DNA from: Bizionia argentinensis JUB59
GTDB taxonomy: Bacteria > Bacteroidota > Bacteroidia > Flavobacteriales > Flavobacteriaceae
Assembly: GCF_000224335.1 (NCBI RefSeq)
Contig: NZ_AFXZ01000047.1
Coordinates: forward strand, 16,197 to 80,196
Reading direction: 5' to 3'
DNA: 64,000 nt
In this document: positions 1-10,900 of the stretch, piece by piece
How positions within the stretch are numbered: position 1 is the first letter of the stretch
Layout of the letters: each line of letters begins with the position of its first letter
Notes under the pieces: model-generated
Told to the model about the DNA's origin: nothing
The model's database searches: none
Seen by the model: the letters and a program-made list of their open reading frames with translations, nothing else
Made by a program: the position numbers and the translations under genes

Positions 1-1013
1 TTCATAAAAAACAATTAGAAAATCTATTAGACAGTATAAAAAATGCCATTGTTTTAGAACTTCAAAAAATTACGGCAGAAACAAAAATTAATGTATTTCC
101 TATTCTAAACGATTTGGCTTTTCAAACGGTTGTTAAATCTTTGTTCAGCAGTGCTGCCAATCAAGAAGATATTAATCGCTTGCAATATATTACCGAAGAC
201 GCTCAAAAAATGTTGGTCAGAGAATTGCGCCAACCATATTTGGGTTGGTGGTTTAAATTTGGAGGGGAAATTGAAAAGCATTTAAAATTAACGCGTGAAG
301 CACGAGACATTTTAAAGCGGATTGTGAATGAACGTCGTGCTTCTGAAGTAAAAGAAAACGATTTGCTAGATATGCTGTTGGATGCCAAATATGATGATGG
401 TTCAGCAATGGAAGAGGAACAGCTAATAGATGAAATTTTAATTCTCTTTACCGCTGGACATGAAACCACATCCAATGCACTCACATTCACATCTCAACTA
501 TTAGCATTGCATCCAGAGTGGCAAGATGAAATTTATAAGGAACGCCTCGAAATAAAAGAGGAAAGTGACGACTTGATGGATTTGGTTACAAAATCTAAAG
601 TTTGTCAGCAAGTTATAGAAGAAGCTATGCGTTTATATCCGCCTGTTTATTTTATAGACCGGGTTAATATCGAGCCAGACCATTTTAGTGGTTTAGATTT
701 TGAAGCTGAATCGAATCTTTTATTTTCTATCTACGAAATTCACCGTCATGCTGATTTATGGGAGCAGCCTAATGAGTTTTTGCCAGAACGTTTTGCGGAA
801 GGCAGTCGAAAATTCTCATCCCAATATTTCCCATTTGGAGCTGGGCCACGAAAGTGCATAGGAAATAACTTCGCCATGTTTGAAATGATTATTGCCGTTT
901 CAGAATTGGTGTCAACCTATAAAATTCAACCTAATTTTAAAACTATTGAAGTCACGCCGTTAATAGCTTTAAAACCTAAAAATGCATTTTTGACTTTTAT
1001 AAAAAGGAAGTAA
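1..1013 (+). CDS. Cytochrome P450, 5'-truncated by the window edge
   Basis: Heme-thiolate monooxygenase; substrate unknown. The frame is open from base 3, so the true start lies before the window and the TTG at 114 is only an internal codon. Visible P450 landmarks in order are the I-helix oxygen-binding motif (AGHETTS, about base 455), the K-helix ExxR motif (EEAMR, about 620), and the heme-binding loop [12 protein letters not shown] (about 830) whose Cys ligates the iron. About 336 residues are seen; a whole P450 of this type has about 440-460, so roughly a quarter is missing. Its TAA overlaps the queG ATG by one base, implying co-transcription. The family call is secure; the reaction is not predictable. 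Confidence 0.93.
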   Translation, partial: HKKQLENLLDSIKNAIVLELQKITAETKINVFPILNDLAFQTVVKSLFSSAANQEDINRLQYITEDAQKMLVRELRQPYLGWWFKFGGEIEKHLKLTREARDILKRIVNERRASEVKENDLLDMLLDAKYDDGSAMEEEQLIDEILILFTAGHETTSNALTFTSQLLALHPEWQDEIYKERLEIKEESDDLMDLVTKSKVCQQVIEEAMRLYPPVYFIDRVNIEPDHFSGLDFEAESNLLFSIYEIHRHADLWEQPNEFLPERFAEGSRKFSSQYFPFGAGPRKCIGNNFAMFEMIIAVSELVSTYKIQPNFKTIEVTPLIALKPKNAFLTFIKRK

Positions 1014-1939
1014 TGATAAACAACAAGGCTAAATACACCGCACTGATTAAAGCCGAAGCTAAACGACTTGGTTTTTTATCCTGTGGTATTAGTCCGGCAG
1101 GGTTTTTAGAGGAAGAAGCGCCACGATTGGAAAATTGGCTTAATAAGAATATGAATGGTGAAATGTCCTATATGGAAAACCATTTTGATAAACGATTAGA
1201 CCCTACTAAATTAGTGGAAGGTTCTAAAAGTGTGGTTTCGCTTTTGCTAAATTATTATCCTGAAGAAACGCAACAAAACGAAACCTATAAATTGTCTAAA
1301 TACGCGTACGGAACCGATTATCATTTCGTTATAAAAGATAAATTAAAATCACTTTTACAAACTATTCAAGATGAAATAGGCGAAGTTGGTGGTCGTGCTT
1401 TTGTAGATTCTGCGCCCGTTTTAGATAAAGCTTGGGCATCAAAATCTGGTTTAGGATGGGTAGGAAAGCACACGTTACTGTTATCACAACAATCAGGCTC
1501 GTTTCATTTTATTGCCGAATTAATTATCGATTTAGAATTAGAATACGATTCTATAACAACCGATCATTGTGGAACATGCACCAAATGCATTGACGCCTGT
1601 CCAACCAATGCCATTGCGGAACCTTATGTCGTAGATGGTAGTAAATGTATTTCCTATTTTACTATAGAATTAAAGGATAATATTCCCACCGAATTTAAAG
1701 GCCAGATTGAAGATTGGATGTTTGGCTGTGATATTTGTCAAGATGTTTGTCCATGGAATCGTTTTTCAAAAGCACATAGCGAACCGCTTTTTAATCCACA
1801 TCCCGACTTATTGGAAATGACTAAAAAGGATTGGGAAGAAATAACCGAAGACACTTTTAAAAAAGTATTTAAAAAATCGGCAGTAAAACGCACCAAATTC
1901 GCAGGATTAACTCGGAATATTGATTTCATAAAAGGATAG
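1013..1939 (+). CDS. queG: Epoxyqueuosine reductase QueG
   Basis: Cobalamin-dependent iron-sulfur enzyme that reduces epoxyqueuosine to queuosine at the wobble position of GUN-anticodon tRNAs; cytoplasmic. The 308-residue length fits the family. The N-terminal half carries the cobalamin-binding and catalytic region ([20 protein letters not shown], about residues 122-141). The C-terminal half has two ferredoxin-like 4Fe-4S clusters: [12 protein letters not shown] (about 184-195) and [11 protein letters not shown] (about 239-249). The ATG overlaps the P450 stop by one base. No terminator is visible before maeB, which has its own putative promoter. Identification is strong. Confidence 0.96.
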   Translation: MINNKAKYTALIKAEAKRLGFLSCGISPAGFLEEEAPRLENWLNKNMNGEMSYMENHFDKRLDPTKLVEGSKSVVSLLLNYYPEETQQNETYKLSKYAYGTDYHFVIKDKLKSLLQTIQDEIGEVGGRAFVDSAPVLDKAWASKSGLGWVGKHTLLLSQQSGSFHFIAELIIDLELEYDSITTDHCGTCTKCIDACPTNAIAEPYVVDGSKCISYFTIELKDNIPTEFKGQIEDWMFGCDICQDVCPWNRFSKAHSEPLFNPHPDLLEMTKKDWEEITEDTFKKVFKKSAVKRTKFAGLTRNIDFIKG

Positions 1940-1990
1940 AAATTCTAAAAGTCTTCACGCTTTTTCCTGTCATTTTGTGTTGTAAAAATG

Positions 1991-1998
1991 TATATTTG
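1991..1998 (+). promoter_or_regulatory. Putative -7 promoter box for maeB
   Basis: TATATTTG matches the Bacteroidota -7 consensus TAnnTTTG and lies 25 bases before the maeB ATG. A clear TTG -33 element at the usual spacing is not seen, so this is a half-match only. Confidence 0.45.
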
Positions 1999-2023
1999 TT
2001 TGTCTTAATAAACAGATATATAA

Positions 2024-4306
2024 ATGAGCAAACAAAGCAGAAGAAGAGAGGCATTAGTGTATCACGCGAAACCTACACCTGGAAAGATAAAAGTTGTACC
2101 AACTAAAAAATACGCTAGTCAGCGTGATTTATCGTTAGCATATTCACCAGGAGTTGCTGAGCCTTGCCTTGAAATTGAAAAAGACAAAGACAATGTTTAT
2201 AAATATACAGCCAAAGGAAATTTAGTTGCGGTTATTACCAACGGAACAGCCGTTTTAGGTCTTGGAAATATTGGTCCTGAAGCATCTAAACCAGTTATGG
2301 AGGGCAAAGGTTTGCTTTTTAAAATATTTGCAGATATTGATGTTTTCGATATTGAAGTGGATACCGAAGATGTTGAAATATTCATTCAAACCGTAAAAAT
2401 GATTGCCCCAACTTTTGGTGGTATCAATTTAGAAGATATTAAGGCGCCGGAAGCTTTTGAAATAGAACGCCGACTAAAAGAAGAATTGGATATTCCGGTT
2501 ATGCACGATGATCAACACGGAACAGCTATTATTTCAGCTGCAGCTTTATTAAACGCTTTAGAATTAGCTGAAAAAGATATTAAAGATGCGCGAATAGTTG
2601 TTAGTGGTGCAGGTGCTGCCGCTATTTCTTGCTCACGTTTATACCAAGCTTTTGGTGCCACGCGTGAAAACATGGTAATGCTAGATAGTAAAGGTGTTAT
2701 TCGTCAAGATCGCGATAATTTAACACCCGAAAAAGCAGAGTTTGCAACCCATAGAGATATTACAACCATTGAAGATGCAATGAATAATGCCGATGTATTT
2801 ATCGGGTTATCTACGTCTGATATCGTATCGCCAAGCATGTTATTAACCATGGCCGATAATCCGATCGTTTTTGCAATGGCAAATCCGGATCCAGAAATTG
2901 AATATGAGTTAGCCGTTGCTACCAGAAAGGATTTAATTATGGCTACTGGCCGAAGTGATCATCCTAACCAAGTAAACAACGTTTTAGGATTTCCTTATAT
3001 CTTTAGAGGTGCTTTAGACGTTCGTGCTACGAAAATTAATGAAGAAATGAAAAAGGCGGCAGTTATAGCCTTGGCTAATTTAGCCAAAGAGCCTGTGCCA
3101 GAACAAGTAAATATAGCTTATGATGAAACACGCCTAACCTTTGGTCGTGAGTATATTATTCCAAAACCTTTTGATCCACGATTGATTTCAAAAATCCCGC
3201 CTGCAGTTGCCAAAGCAGCTATTGAAAGTGGTGTGGCAAAACATCCAATTACAGATTGGGATAAATATGAAAACGAGCTTTTAGAACGTTCAGGTTCTGA
3301 TAATAAAATGGTGCGTCTGCTTTTAAATCGCGCCAAGTTAAATCCAAAACGCGTTGTTTACACAGAAGCAGATCATTTAGACGTATTGAAAGCAGCTCAA
3401 ATTGCACATGATGAAGGTATTGCACTTCCTATTTTATTAGGTCGTCGCGATGTTATTGAACGCCTAAAGCTTGAGATTGAATTTGATGCAGAGGTTCCAA
3501 TTATCGATCCAAAATCGGATGAAGAAGAAGAACGTAAAAATGCATATGCTAAAGTATATTGGCAGCAACGTCAACGCAAAGGAATTACCCTGTTTTCAGC
3601 AGAGAAAATGATGCGTGAGCGAAATTATTTTGCAGCTATGATGGTCCATGAAGGCGATGCAGATGCCTTAATTTCAGGTTTTTCACAGAGCTATCCTTTG
3701 GTTGTAAAACCGATGCTGGAAGTTATTGGTCTGGCTCCTGGCTCTACGCGTGTGGCTACAACCAATCTAATGATGACCGAACGTGGCCCGTTATTCTTAA
3801 GTGATACGGCTATAAATATCAATCCATCAGCTACCGATTTAATGAAAATAGCTCAAATGACGGCTGGTGTGGTTAAAATGTTTGGAATGGAACCAGTTAT
3901 GGCTATGATTTCATATTCTAACTTTGGTTCTTCAAAAAATCAAACAGCCACTAAAGTTCGTGAAGCGGTTGCGTATTTACATCAAAGACACCCTGATTTA
4001 TTAGTGGATGGCGAATTACAATCCGATTTCGCCTTAAACAGGGAAATGCTTGAAGATGCCTTCCCTTTTTCTAAACTAGCAGGAAAGAAAGTAAATACCT
4101 TAATTTTTCCGAATTTAGAGTCGGCAAATATTACTTACAAACTTCTAAAAGAATTGAATCAAGCAGATTCTATTGGACCAATCATGATGGGAATGCGCAA
4201 GCCTGTACATATTTTACAATTAGATGCCAGTGTGGACGAAATTGTAAATATGACTGCAATTGCAGTAATTGATGCCCAACTAAAAGAGAAATTAGCAGAT
4301 CTTTAA
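2024..4306 (+). CDS. maeB: NADP-dependent malic enzyme with C-terminal phosphotransacetylase-like domain (MaeB type)
   Basis: Oxidative decarboxylation of malate to pyruvate with NADPH production. The 760 residues match the large hybrid malic enzymes. Residues about 15-430 form the malic-enzyme part: the N-terminal catalytic region ([18 protein letters not shown]) followed by a Rossmann NADP-binding region with GAGAAAISC. Residues about 430-755 form a phosphate acetyl/butyryltransferase-like domain. In the E. coli family member this domain is not catalytic and takes part in acetyl-CoA regulation; that role is inferred here. The gene stands alone between queG and ruvA with upstream promoter-like sequence. 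No obvious defect. Confidence 0.96.
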   Translation: MSKQSRRREALVYHAKPTPGKIKVVPTKKYASQRDLSLAYSPGVAEPCLEIEKDKDNVYKYTAKGNLVAVITNGTAVLGLGNIGPEASKPVMEGKGLLFKIFADIDVFDIEVDTEDVEIFIQTVKMIAPTFGGINLEDIKAPEAFEIERRLKEELDIPVMHDDQHGTAIISAAALLNALELAEKDIKDARIVVSGAGAAAISCSRLYQAFGATRENMVMLDSKGVIRQDRDNLTPEKAEFATHRDITTIEDAMNNADVFIGLSTSDIVSPSMLLTMADNPIVFAMANPDPEIEYELAVATRKDLIMATGRSDHPNQVNNVLGFPYIFRGALDVRATKINEEMKKAAVIALANLAKEPVPEQVNIAYDETRLTFGREYIIPKPFDPRLISKIPPAVAKAAIESGVAKHPITDWDKYENELLERSGSDNKMVRLLLNRAKLNPKRVVYTEADHLDVLKAAQIAHDEGIALPILLGRRDVIERLKLEIEFDAEVPIIDPKSDEEEERKNAYAKVYWQQRQRKGITLFSAEKMMRERNYFAAMMVHEGDADALISGFSQSYPLVVKPMLEVIGLAPGSTRVATTNLMMTERGPLFLSDTAININPSATDLMKIAQMTAGVVKMFGMEPVMAMISYSNFGSSKNQTATKVREAVAYLHQRHPDLLVDGELQSDFALNREMLEDAFPFSKLAGKKVNTLIFPNLESANITYKLLKELNQADSIGPIMMGMRKPVHILQLDASVDEIVNMTAIAVIDAQLKEKLADL

Positions 4307-4331
4307 AACGTGTATTCAGTTAGCAAACAGC

Positions 4332-4361
4332 TTTGATTTGGAAATAATTTTATTACATTTG
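4332..4361 (+). promoter_or_regulatory. Promoter of ruvA-sprA
   Basis: TTTG (4332-4335), an 18-base spacer, then TACATTTG (4354-4361): a full match to the Bacteroidota -33/-7 pattern, 22 bases before the ruvA ATG. It should drive ruvA and, through the 6-base gap, sprA. Confidence 0.7.
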
Positions 4362-4383
4362 AGAGTTAAAATAATGTTAATTA

Positions 4384-4965
4384 ATGATTACACATATTCA
4401 AGGAAGACTTGTTGAAAAAAAGCCAACAGACGTTGTTATAGATTGCAACGGTGTTGGCTATCATTTAAATATATCACTTCATACTTTTTCGCAAATACCA
4501 GATAGCGAAAACCTTAAGTTGTATACACACCTTCAGGTAAAGGAAGACTCGCATACGTTGTTTGGGTTTTCAACGCTTGCTGAACGCGAAATTTTCCGTT
4601 TACTCATATCAGTTAGTGGTATTGGTTCAAGTATAGCCAGGACTATGTTATCCTCTTTAACACCTGTACAGGTGCGTGAAGGAATAGCGCTTGGTGATGT
4701 TGCCTTAATTCAATCCGTTAAAGGAATTGGCGCAAAAACGGCTCAACGCGTTATTTTAGATTTGAAAGATAAAATTTTGAAAGTCTACGATATTGATGAA
4801 AATTCTACAACGCAAAGCAATACAAATAAAGATGAAGCGTTATCGGCTTTAGAGGTTTTAGGTTTCTCCAAGAAACAATCAGAACGCGTGGTAGACAAGT
4901 TTTTAACTCAAGAGCCACAAGCGGATGTCGAAACCATAATAAAGCAAGCGTTAAAAAATTTATAA
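4384..4965 (+). CDS. ruvA: Holliday junction branch migration protein RuvA
   Basis: DNA-binding subunit of the RuvAB branch-migration complex; it tetramerises on four-way junctions and recruits the RuvB helicase. The 193 residues show the three-domain layout: an N-terminal OB fold (MITHIQGRLVEK start), central helix-hairpin-helix motifs (ISVSGIGSSIARTML and SVKGIGAKTAQRVILDLKDK, about residues 75-130), and a C-terminal RuvB-contacting helical domain (ALSALEVLGFSKKQ, about 158-171) after a polar linker. ruvB and ruvC are not in the window. sprA starts 6 bases downstream, so the two are probably one transcript. Confidence 0.97.
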   Translation: MITHIQGRLVEKKPTDVVIDCNGVGYHLNISLHTFSQIPDSENLKLYTHLQVKEDSHTLFGFSTLAEREIFRLLISVSGIGSSIARTMLSSLTPVQVREGIALGDVALIQSVKGIGAKTAQRVILDLKDKILKVYDIDENSTTQSNTNKDEALSALEVLGFSKKQSERVVDKFLTQEPQADVETIIKQALKNL

Positions 4966-4971
4966 TAGATT

Positions 4972-7900
4972 TTGAATACAACCAATCCTAATTTATTAAA
5001 AACCTTAAAAAATCAAGTACTTGTTGCTGGTGCCTTACTTTTTTCAGTGTTGGTTTGGTCGCAAACAGAGCCTGTTGAGCAAGATACAACAAAAACCGGT
5101 TTTAATTTTGGCAATATGCAAATGCCAAATCCGTCTAGTATTGTATCTAAATATAAATACGACCCTATAACAGATCGCTATATTTATACGGAAACTATTG
5201 GCGAGTTTAATATTAATTATCCCATAATTTTAACGCCTAAAGAATATCAAGATTTAATTGTAAAGCAAGGTGTGCAATCTTATTACAAGCAAAAAATTGA
5301 TGCTTTCGATGGAAAAAAGGAAGGTAGTGATGAAGGTCAGAAGAATTTATTACCGGAGTTTTATGTCAATTCAGGCTTCTTTGAAACTATTTTCGGAAGT
5401 GATACTATTGAAGTCATTCCTCAAGGTTCCGTAGAAATGGATTTGGGTATCTTGTTTACTAAACAAGATAATCCTGCTTTCTCACCCAGAAACAGAAGTA
5501 GTTTTACATTCGATTTTGATCAGCGTATAAGTTTAAGCTTGCTAGGTAAAGTGGGAACACGACTACAAGTAACGGCTAATTATGATACACAATCTACTTT
5601 CGATTTTCAAAATTTAATAAAATTAGAATACACACCAACTGAAGATGATATTATTCAGAAAATTGAAGTTGGTAACGTTAGTATGCCTTTAAATAGTTCT
5701 TTAATTACTGGAGCTCAAAGTTTATTTGGTGTTAAAACACAGTTGCAGTTTGGTAAAACAACCATTACAGGTGTGTTTTCTGAACAGAAATCCGACAGGC
5801 GAACGGTTATTGCTCAAGGTGGTGGAACGTTGGAAGAGTTTGATTTTTTTGCAAGAGATTATGATGAAAACCGTCACTTTTTCCTAGCACACTATTTTAG
5901 AGATAATTATGATACGGCTTTGGCAAATTATCCGCATATCTTTTCCAATGTGCAAATTACACGCGTTGAAGTTTGGGTAACTAATAAAACTAACCGAACA
6001 GAAAACGTTAGAAATATTGTGGCACTTCAGGATTTAGGAGAGTCAAACTCAAACCCATCGGCGAATAATATTTTGCTAAACCCTGTTCCTCCGGGATTTT
6101 TAAATGCAGGCCCAAATGCTTATCCAGATAACAAGAATAACGATTTTAACCCGACAACTATTGGTTCGGGTTCAATTTTAAATAAAAGTATTAGAGATAT
6201 TGCCACCGCACAACAAGGTTTTGGAAGTTTATCTGGTGCCGTTAGTGAAGGTTCTGATTATGCAAAATTAGAAAATGCTCGTAAATTAACAGAAGGTCAG
6301 GAGTTTACCTTGAATACGCAATTAGGATATATTTCTTTAAATCAACGTTTAAATAACGATGAAGTTGTTGCGGTTGCATTTCAATATACGGTTGGTGGAA
6401 AAGTTTATCAAGTGGGAGAGTTCGCAAATGGAGGCGTGGACCCAACTGGCGTAGATACTTCTGGACCAATAACAACTGTTACCAACAACACCCTTGTTTT
6501 GAAATTATTAAAGAGTCCGATTACAAATGTGCAACAGCCTATTTGGGACTTAATGATGAAGAATATTTATGACACAGGGGCCTACCAATTAAGTAGGGAA
6601 GATTTCAAATTGAATATTTTTTATAACGAAGCATCACCAGTTAACTTTATTACACCTGTTTCTGGCACACCTTTTCCGCAGTTTGAAGGAAATCCAATAA
6701 GCGAAACAACTTTACTACGGCTATTTAATTTTGATAGACTAAACTTTAATAATGACCCGCAAAAAAATGGTGATGGGTTTTTCGATTTTGTTCCTGGAAT
6801 AACTGTCTTACCGCAAAATGGTAAAATTGTTTTTACCAAAGTCGAGCCGTTTGGTCAGTATTTATTTGAAACTTTATCATTAGCCAATTCTGAAGATTAT
6901 ACCAATACAGCAACTTATAACGACAATCAGAAAAAATACGTTTATGATGTATTGTATAAGCAAACGAAGTCGGCGGCTTTAGAAGAGTCTGATAAGAATA
7001 AATTTAAAATAAAAGGGCGTTACAAATCCGAGGGTGGCGACGGTATTCCTATTGGTGCATTTAATGTACCACGTGGGTCTGTTACAGTTACAGCGGGTGG
7101 TAGAACGTTAGTGGAAGGTGTAGATTACACCGTAAACTATCAAGCGGGAACGGTTCAGATTTTAGATGAATCTTTGAAGGCGTCTAATACACCAATTCAG
7201 GTTTCGACAGAAAATAATGCTGTTTTCGGACAGCAAACCAAGCGTTTTACTGGTGTAAATGTTGAACATAAATTTAATGAAAACTTTGTACTTGGAGGAA
7301 CATGGTTGCACCTTAATGAACGGCCAATTACACAAAAAGCTAATTATAGTCAGGAACCTATTAATAACCATATTTTCGGATTTAATGGAAATTATTCCAC
7401 CGAAGTACCGTTTTTAACACGTTTGGCTAATAAGCTTCCCAATATTGATACAGACGTTATGTCTAATTTATCGGTACGTGGTGAGTTTGCTTATTTAGCA
7501 CCAGGGTCTCCAAAAGGAACTGACTTTGAAGGCGAAGCAACAACTTATGTGGACGACTTTGAAGGTTCTCAAAGTAATATTGACTTAAAATCTCCGCAAT
7601 CTTGGTTTTTATCAAGTAGACCTCGTGGTATAAACGCTAATAATGACGATCAAAACGGCATAGAGCAAGGTTTCGATCGCGCCCTACTAAACTGGTACAC
7701 TATTGATCCTATTTTTTACAGCAATAGAAGTCCAAGTGGAATTACCGATGATGATATTTCTAATTTATATACCAGTCGCGTATTTATAAATGAATTATTT
7801 CCAGGTCAAGATATTGCGCAAGGTCAAAGTACGGTTTTATACACTTTGGATTTAGCATATTATCCAGAAGAACGTGGTCCTTATAACTTTCAAACCTCTA

Positions 7901-10900
7901 ATGTTGTTATTCCAGATAATCAACTAACCAATCCAGCAAATAGCTGGGGAGGTATAACAAGAGGTTTAACGTCTACCGATTTTGAACAGGCAAACGTGGA
8001 ATATATTGAGTTTTGGTTACAAGACCCATTTCAAGAAAACCAGACGAATCCAGGTGGAAAGTTGGTATTTAATTTAGGTAATATTTCCGAGGATGTTGTT
8101 AAGGATGGTCGTAAACTCTATGAAAATGGTCTGCCTGTCGATGGAAATGTTTTAGGTGTTTTACCACAATCTACCTCTTGGGGTGCTGCATATCCGCAAA
8201 ATCAATCACTTATTTATGCTTTTGATACCACTGGACAGGAGCGAGACAATCAAGATGTTGGTTATGATGGTTTAAGTGATTCCGACGAACGAATTGTTTT
8301 TCCAAATTATGGTATGTTAGACGATCCTTCAAACGATAACTACACTTATTTTTTAAATACGGATGGCGATATTTTTCAGCGTTACAAAAACTATAACGGT
8401 GTAGAAGGAAACTCGCCAGATACATTTTCAGATACAAATCGTGGTTCAACATCACAACCGGATGTGGAAGATGTAAACCGGGATAACACCATGAATACTA
8501 TAGATAGTTACTATGAGTATGAATTGGATATTACTCCAAGTGATTTAAATATCAACAACCCATACATTGTTGATATTAAAGAAAATCAAATAAGAACTTT
8601 ACCAAACGGACAAACAGTTACACCAAAATGGTATCAGTTTAGAATTCCGGTTGACGATGTTGCAAAAACATCTATTGGTGGTATTTCCGATTTACGTTCG
8701 GTTCGTTTTGCAAGAATGTACTTAAAGCAATTTACAGAGCAAACCATCATGCGTTTTGGTACTTTAGATTTAGTACGAAGTGAATGGAGACGCTATTCAA
8801 AAACATTAGATGTGGATTTAGGTGATCCATCATTGGATAATACGGATTTTTCTGTAGGTGTAATCAGTACCTTAAAAAATGACGGCAGTTACCAGTCGCC
8901 ACCAGGAGTAGATCCAGAAGAATTGTATAATAACAATACGGTTATCAGACAGAACGAGCAATCTTTATTGTTAGATGTTTGTGATTTAGAGTCTGAAGAT
9001 GGTCGTGCAGTTTTTAAGAATATTAATGTGGATATGCGTCAATATAAACGTTTACGCATGTATATGCACGCCGAGGAAGGTTCGCAGCCTGGTTTAAATG
9101 ACGACGACTTATTTGGATATATTAGAATGGGTAACGATTTAACCCAAAACTATTACGAAATTATGGTGCCTCTTAAAGTATCGCAAGGACTGTCAAAAGA
9201 AGCGCTATGGCCAGAAGCAAACCAAGTAAATATACCATTAAAAGTATTACAAGAAATTAAATCTAAAGCTATTGCAGCTGGAAATATTAGTAGTAATAAC
9301 CCAACTTACTATGATGTTATAAGAGACCAATTAACAGAAAACCCCGTAAATCAATACGATCCATTGCCTGTTGGATTATCGGATTCCGATCAATTTCATC
9401 GAGTGGCTATTGTTGGTAATCCAAACTTTGGGGATATACGAACCTTAATGGTTGGTGTAAAAAACAGAGCGTCTGTTAGTAAATGTGCGGTACTTTGGAT
9501 AAACGAATTACGACTATCAGATATGGATAGTGAAGGTGGTTGGGCAGCTGTTTTAAGTATGGATTCTAATATTGCCGATTTTGCAAGTATAAGTGCAACT
9601 GGAAGAAAAAGTACTGCAGGATTTGGAAGTATCGAGCAAGGTCCAGAGGAGCGCAGCCGTGAAGATGTACAACAGTATGACGTGGTTACTAATGTAAATG
9701 TAGGGCAGTTGCTACCTGAAAAATGGGGTGTTCAAATTCCGTTTAATTACGGTGTAGGTGAAGAAAAAATTACGCCGCGATTTGATGAGTTTTATCGCGA
9801 TATTGAATTGCAGACGCAGTTAGATAATAACGTAAACCAAGACTCTATATTAAATGTCAACGAAAATTATACCAAGCGTAAGAGTATTAATTTTATTGGA
9901 GTTCGAAAAATTAGAACAGGCGAATCTGCGCCGCGTTTCTATGATGTGGAAAACTTCACCCTTAATTATTCATATAATAAAGTAGAACATCGTGATTTTG
10001 AAATAGAAAATGCTGTTGATAAAAATCTGCGAACAGGGGTCAATTATGCCTATAATTTTGCGCCATTAAATATAGAGCCATTCAAGAAAAATGATTCTTT
10101 GTTTACAAGTAAGTATTGGAAACTATTAAAGGATTTTAATTTCAATCCGCTACCTGCAAGTTTTACTGTTAACTCTAATATAAATAGACAGTTTAATAAA
10201 CAGAAATTTAGAGAAATTGATTTGGGAGGAGCCAATATTGGGCTTGAGGAATTATATAGACGAAATTATACATTTGACTTTGGTTACACGGTGAATTATA
10301 ATTTAACCAAGGCATTATCCATGAATTTCACAGCATCCAATGTAAATATTGTTCGAAATTATTTTAAAAATAATATTAGGAATGGTGAACAAGATGCAAG
10401 TTTAGATGTTTGGGATGGATTCTTCGATTTTGGAGATCCAAACACCCAATATCAACAATTAGGTGTGAATTACGAAATTCCTATAAATAAAATACCAACT
10501 TTTGCCTTTCTGGATGCAACATATTCTTATAGTGGAGAATTTCAATGGCAAAAAGGATCTGATTTATTGGGAGATTTAGACGTAAACGGTATCACTTATG
10601 ATTTAGGAAACGTCATCTCTAATGCCAATCAGCATAATTTGAATACCACCTTAAATATGAGTAAATTTTATAATCATATTGGGTTAAAAAAGAAATCGGT
10701 TAAAAGAAATACGGCTTCACGAAATGCTAAAAGAACGCCAACACCACCTGGAGCCGAAGATCTTCAAATTGCAGAGAAGCCAAAGGGAGCTGAAAAAATA
10801 TCTAAAAATAGCGCAGGAACCAAACTTTTAAATACGGGAATTGATATAGTTACAGCCGTAAAACGAATTCAATTTAATTACGCAGAAACCAGCGGAACAT

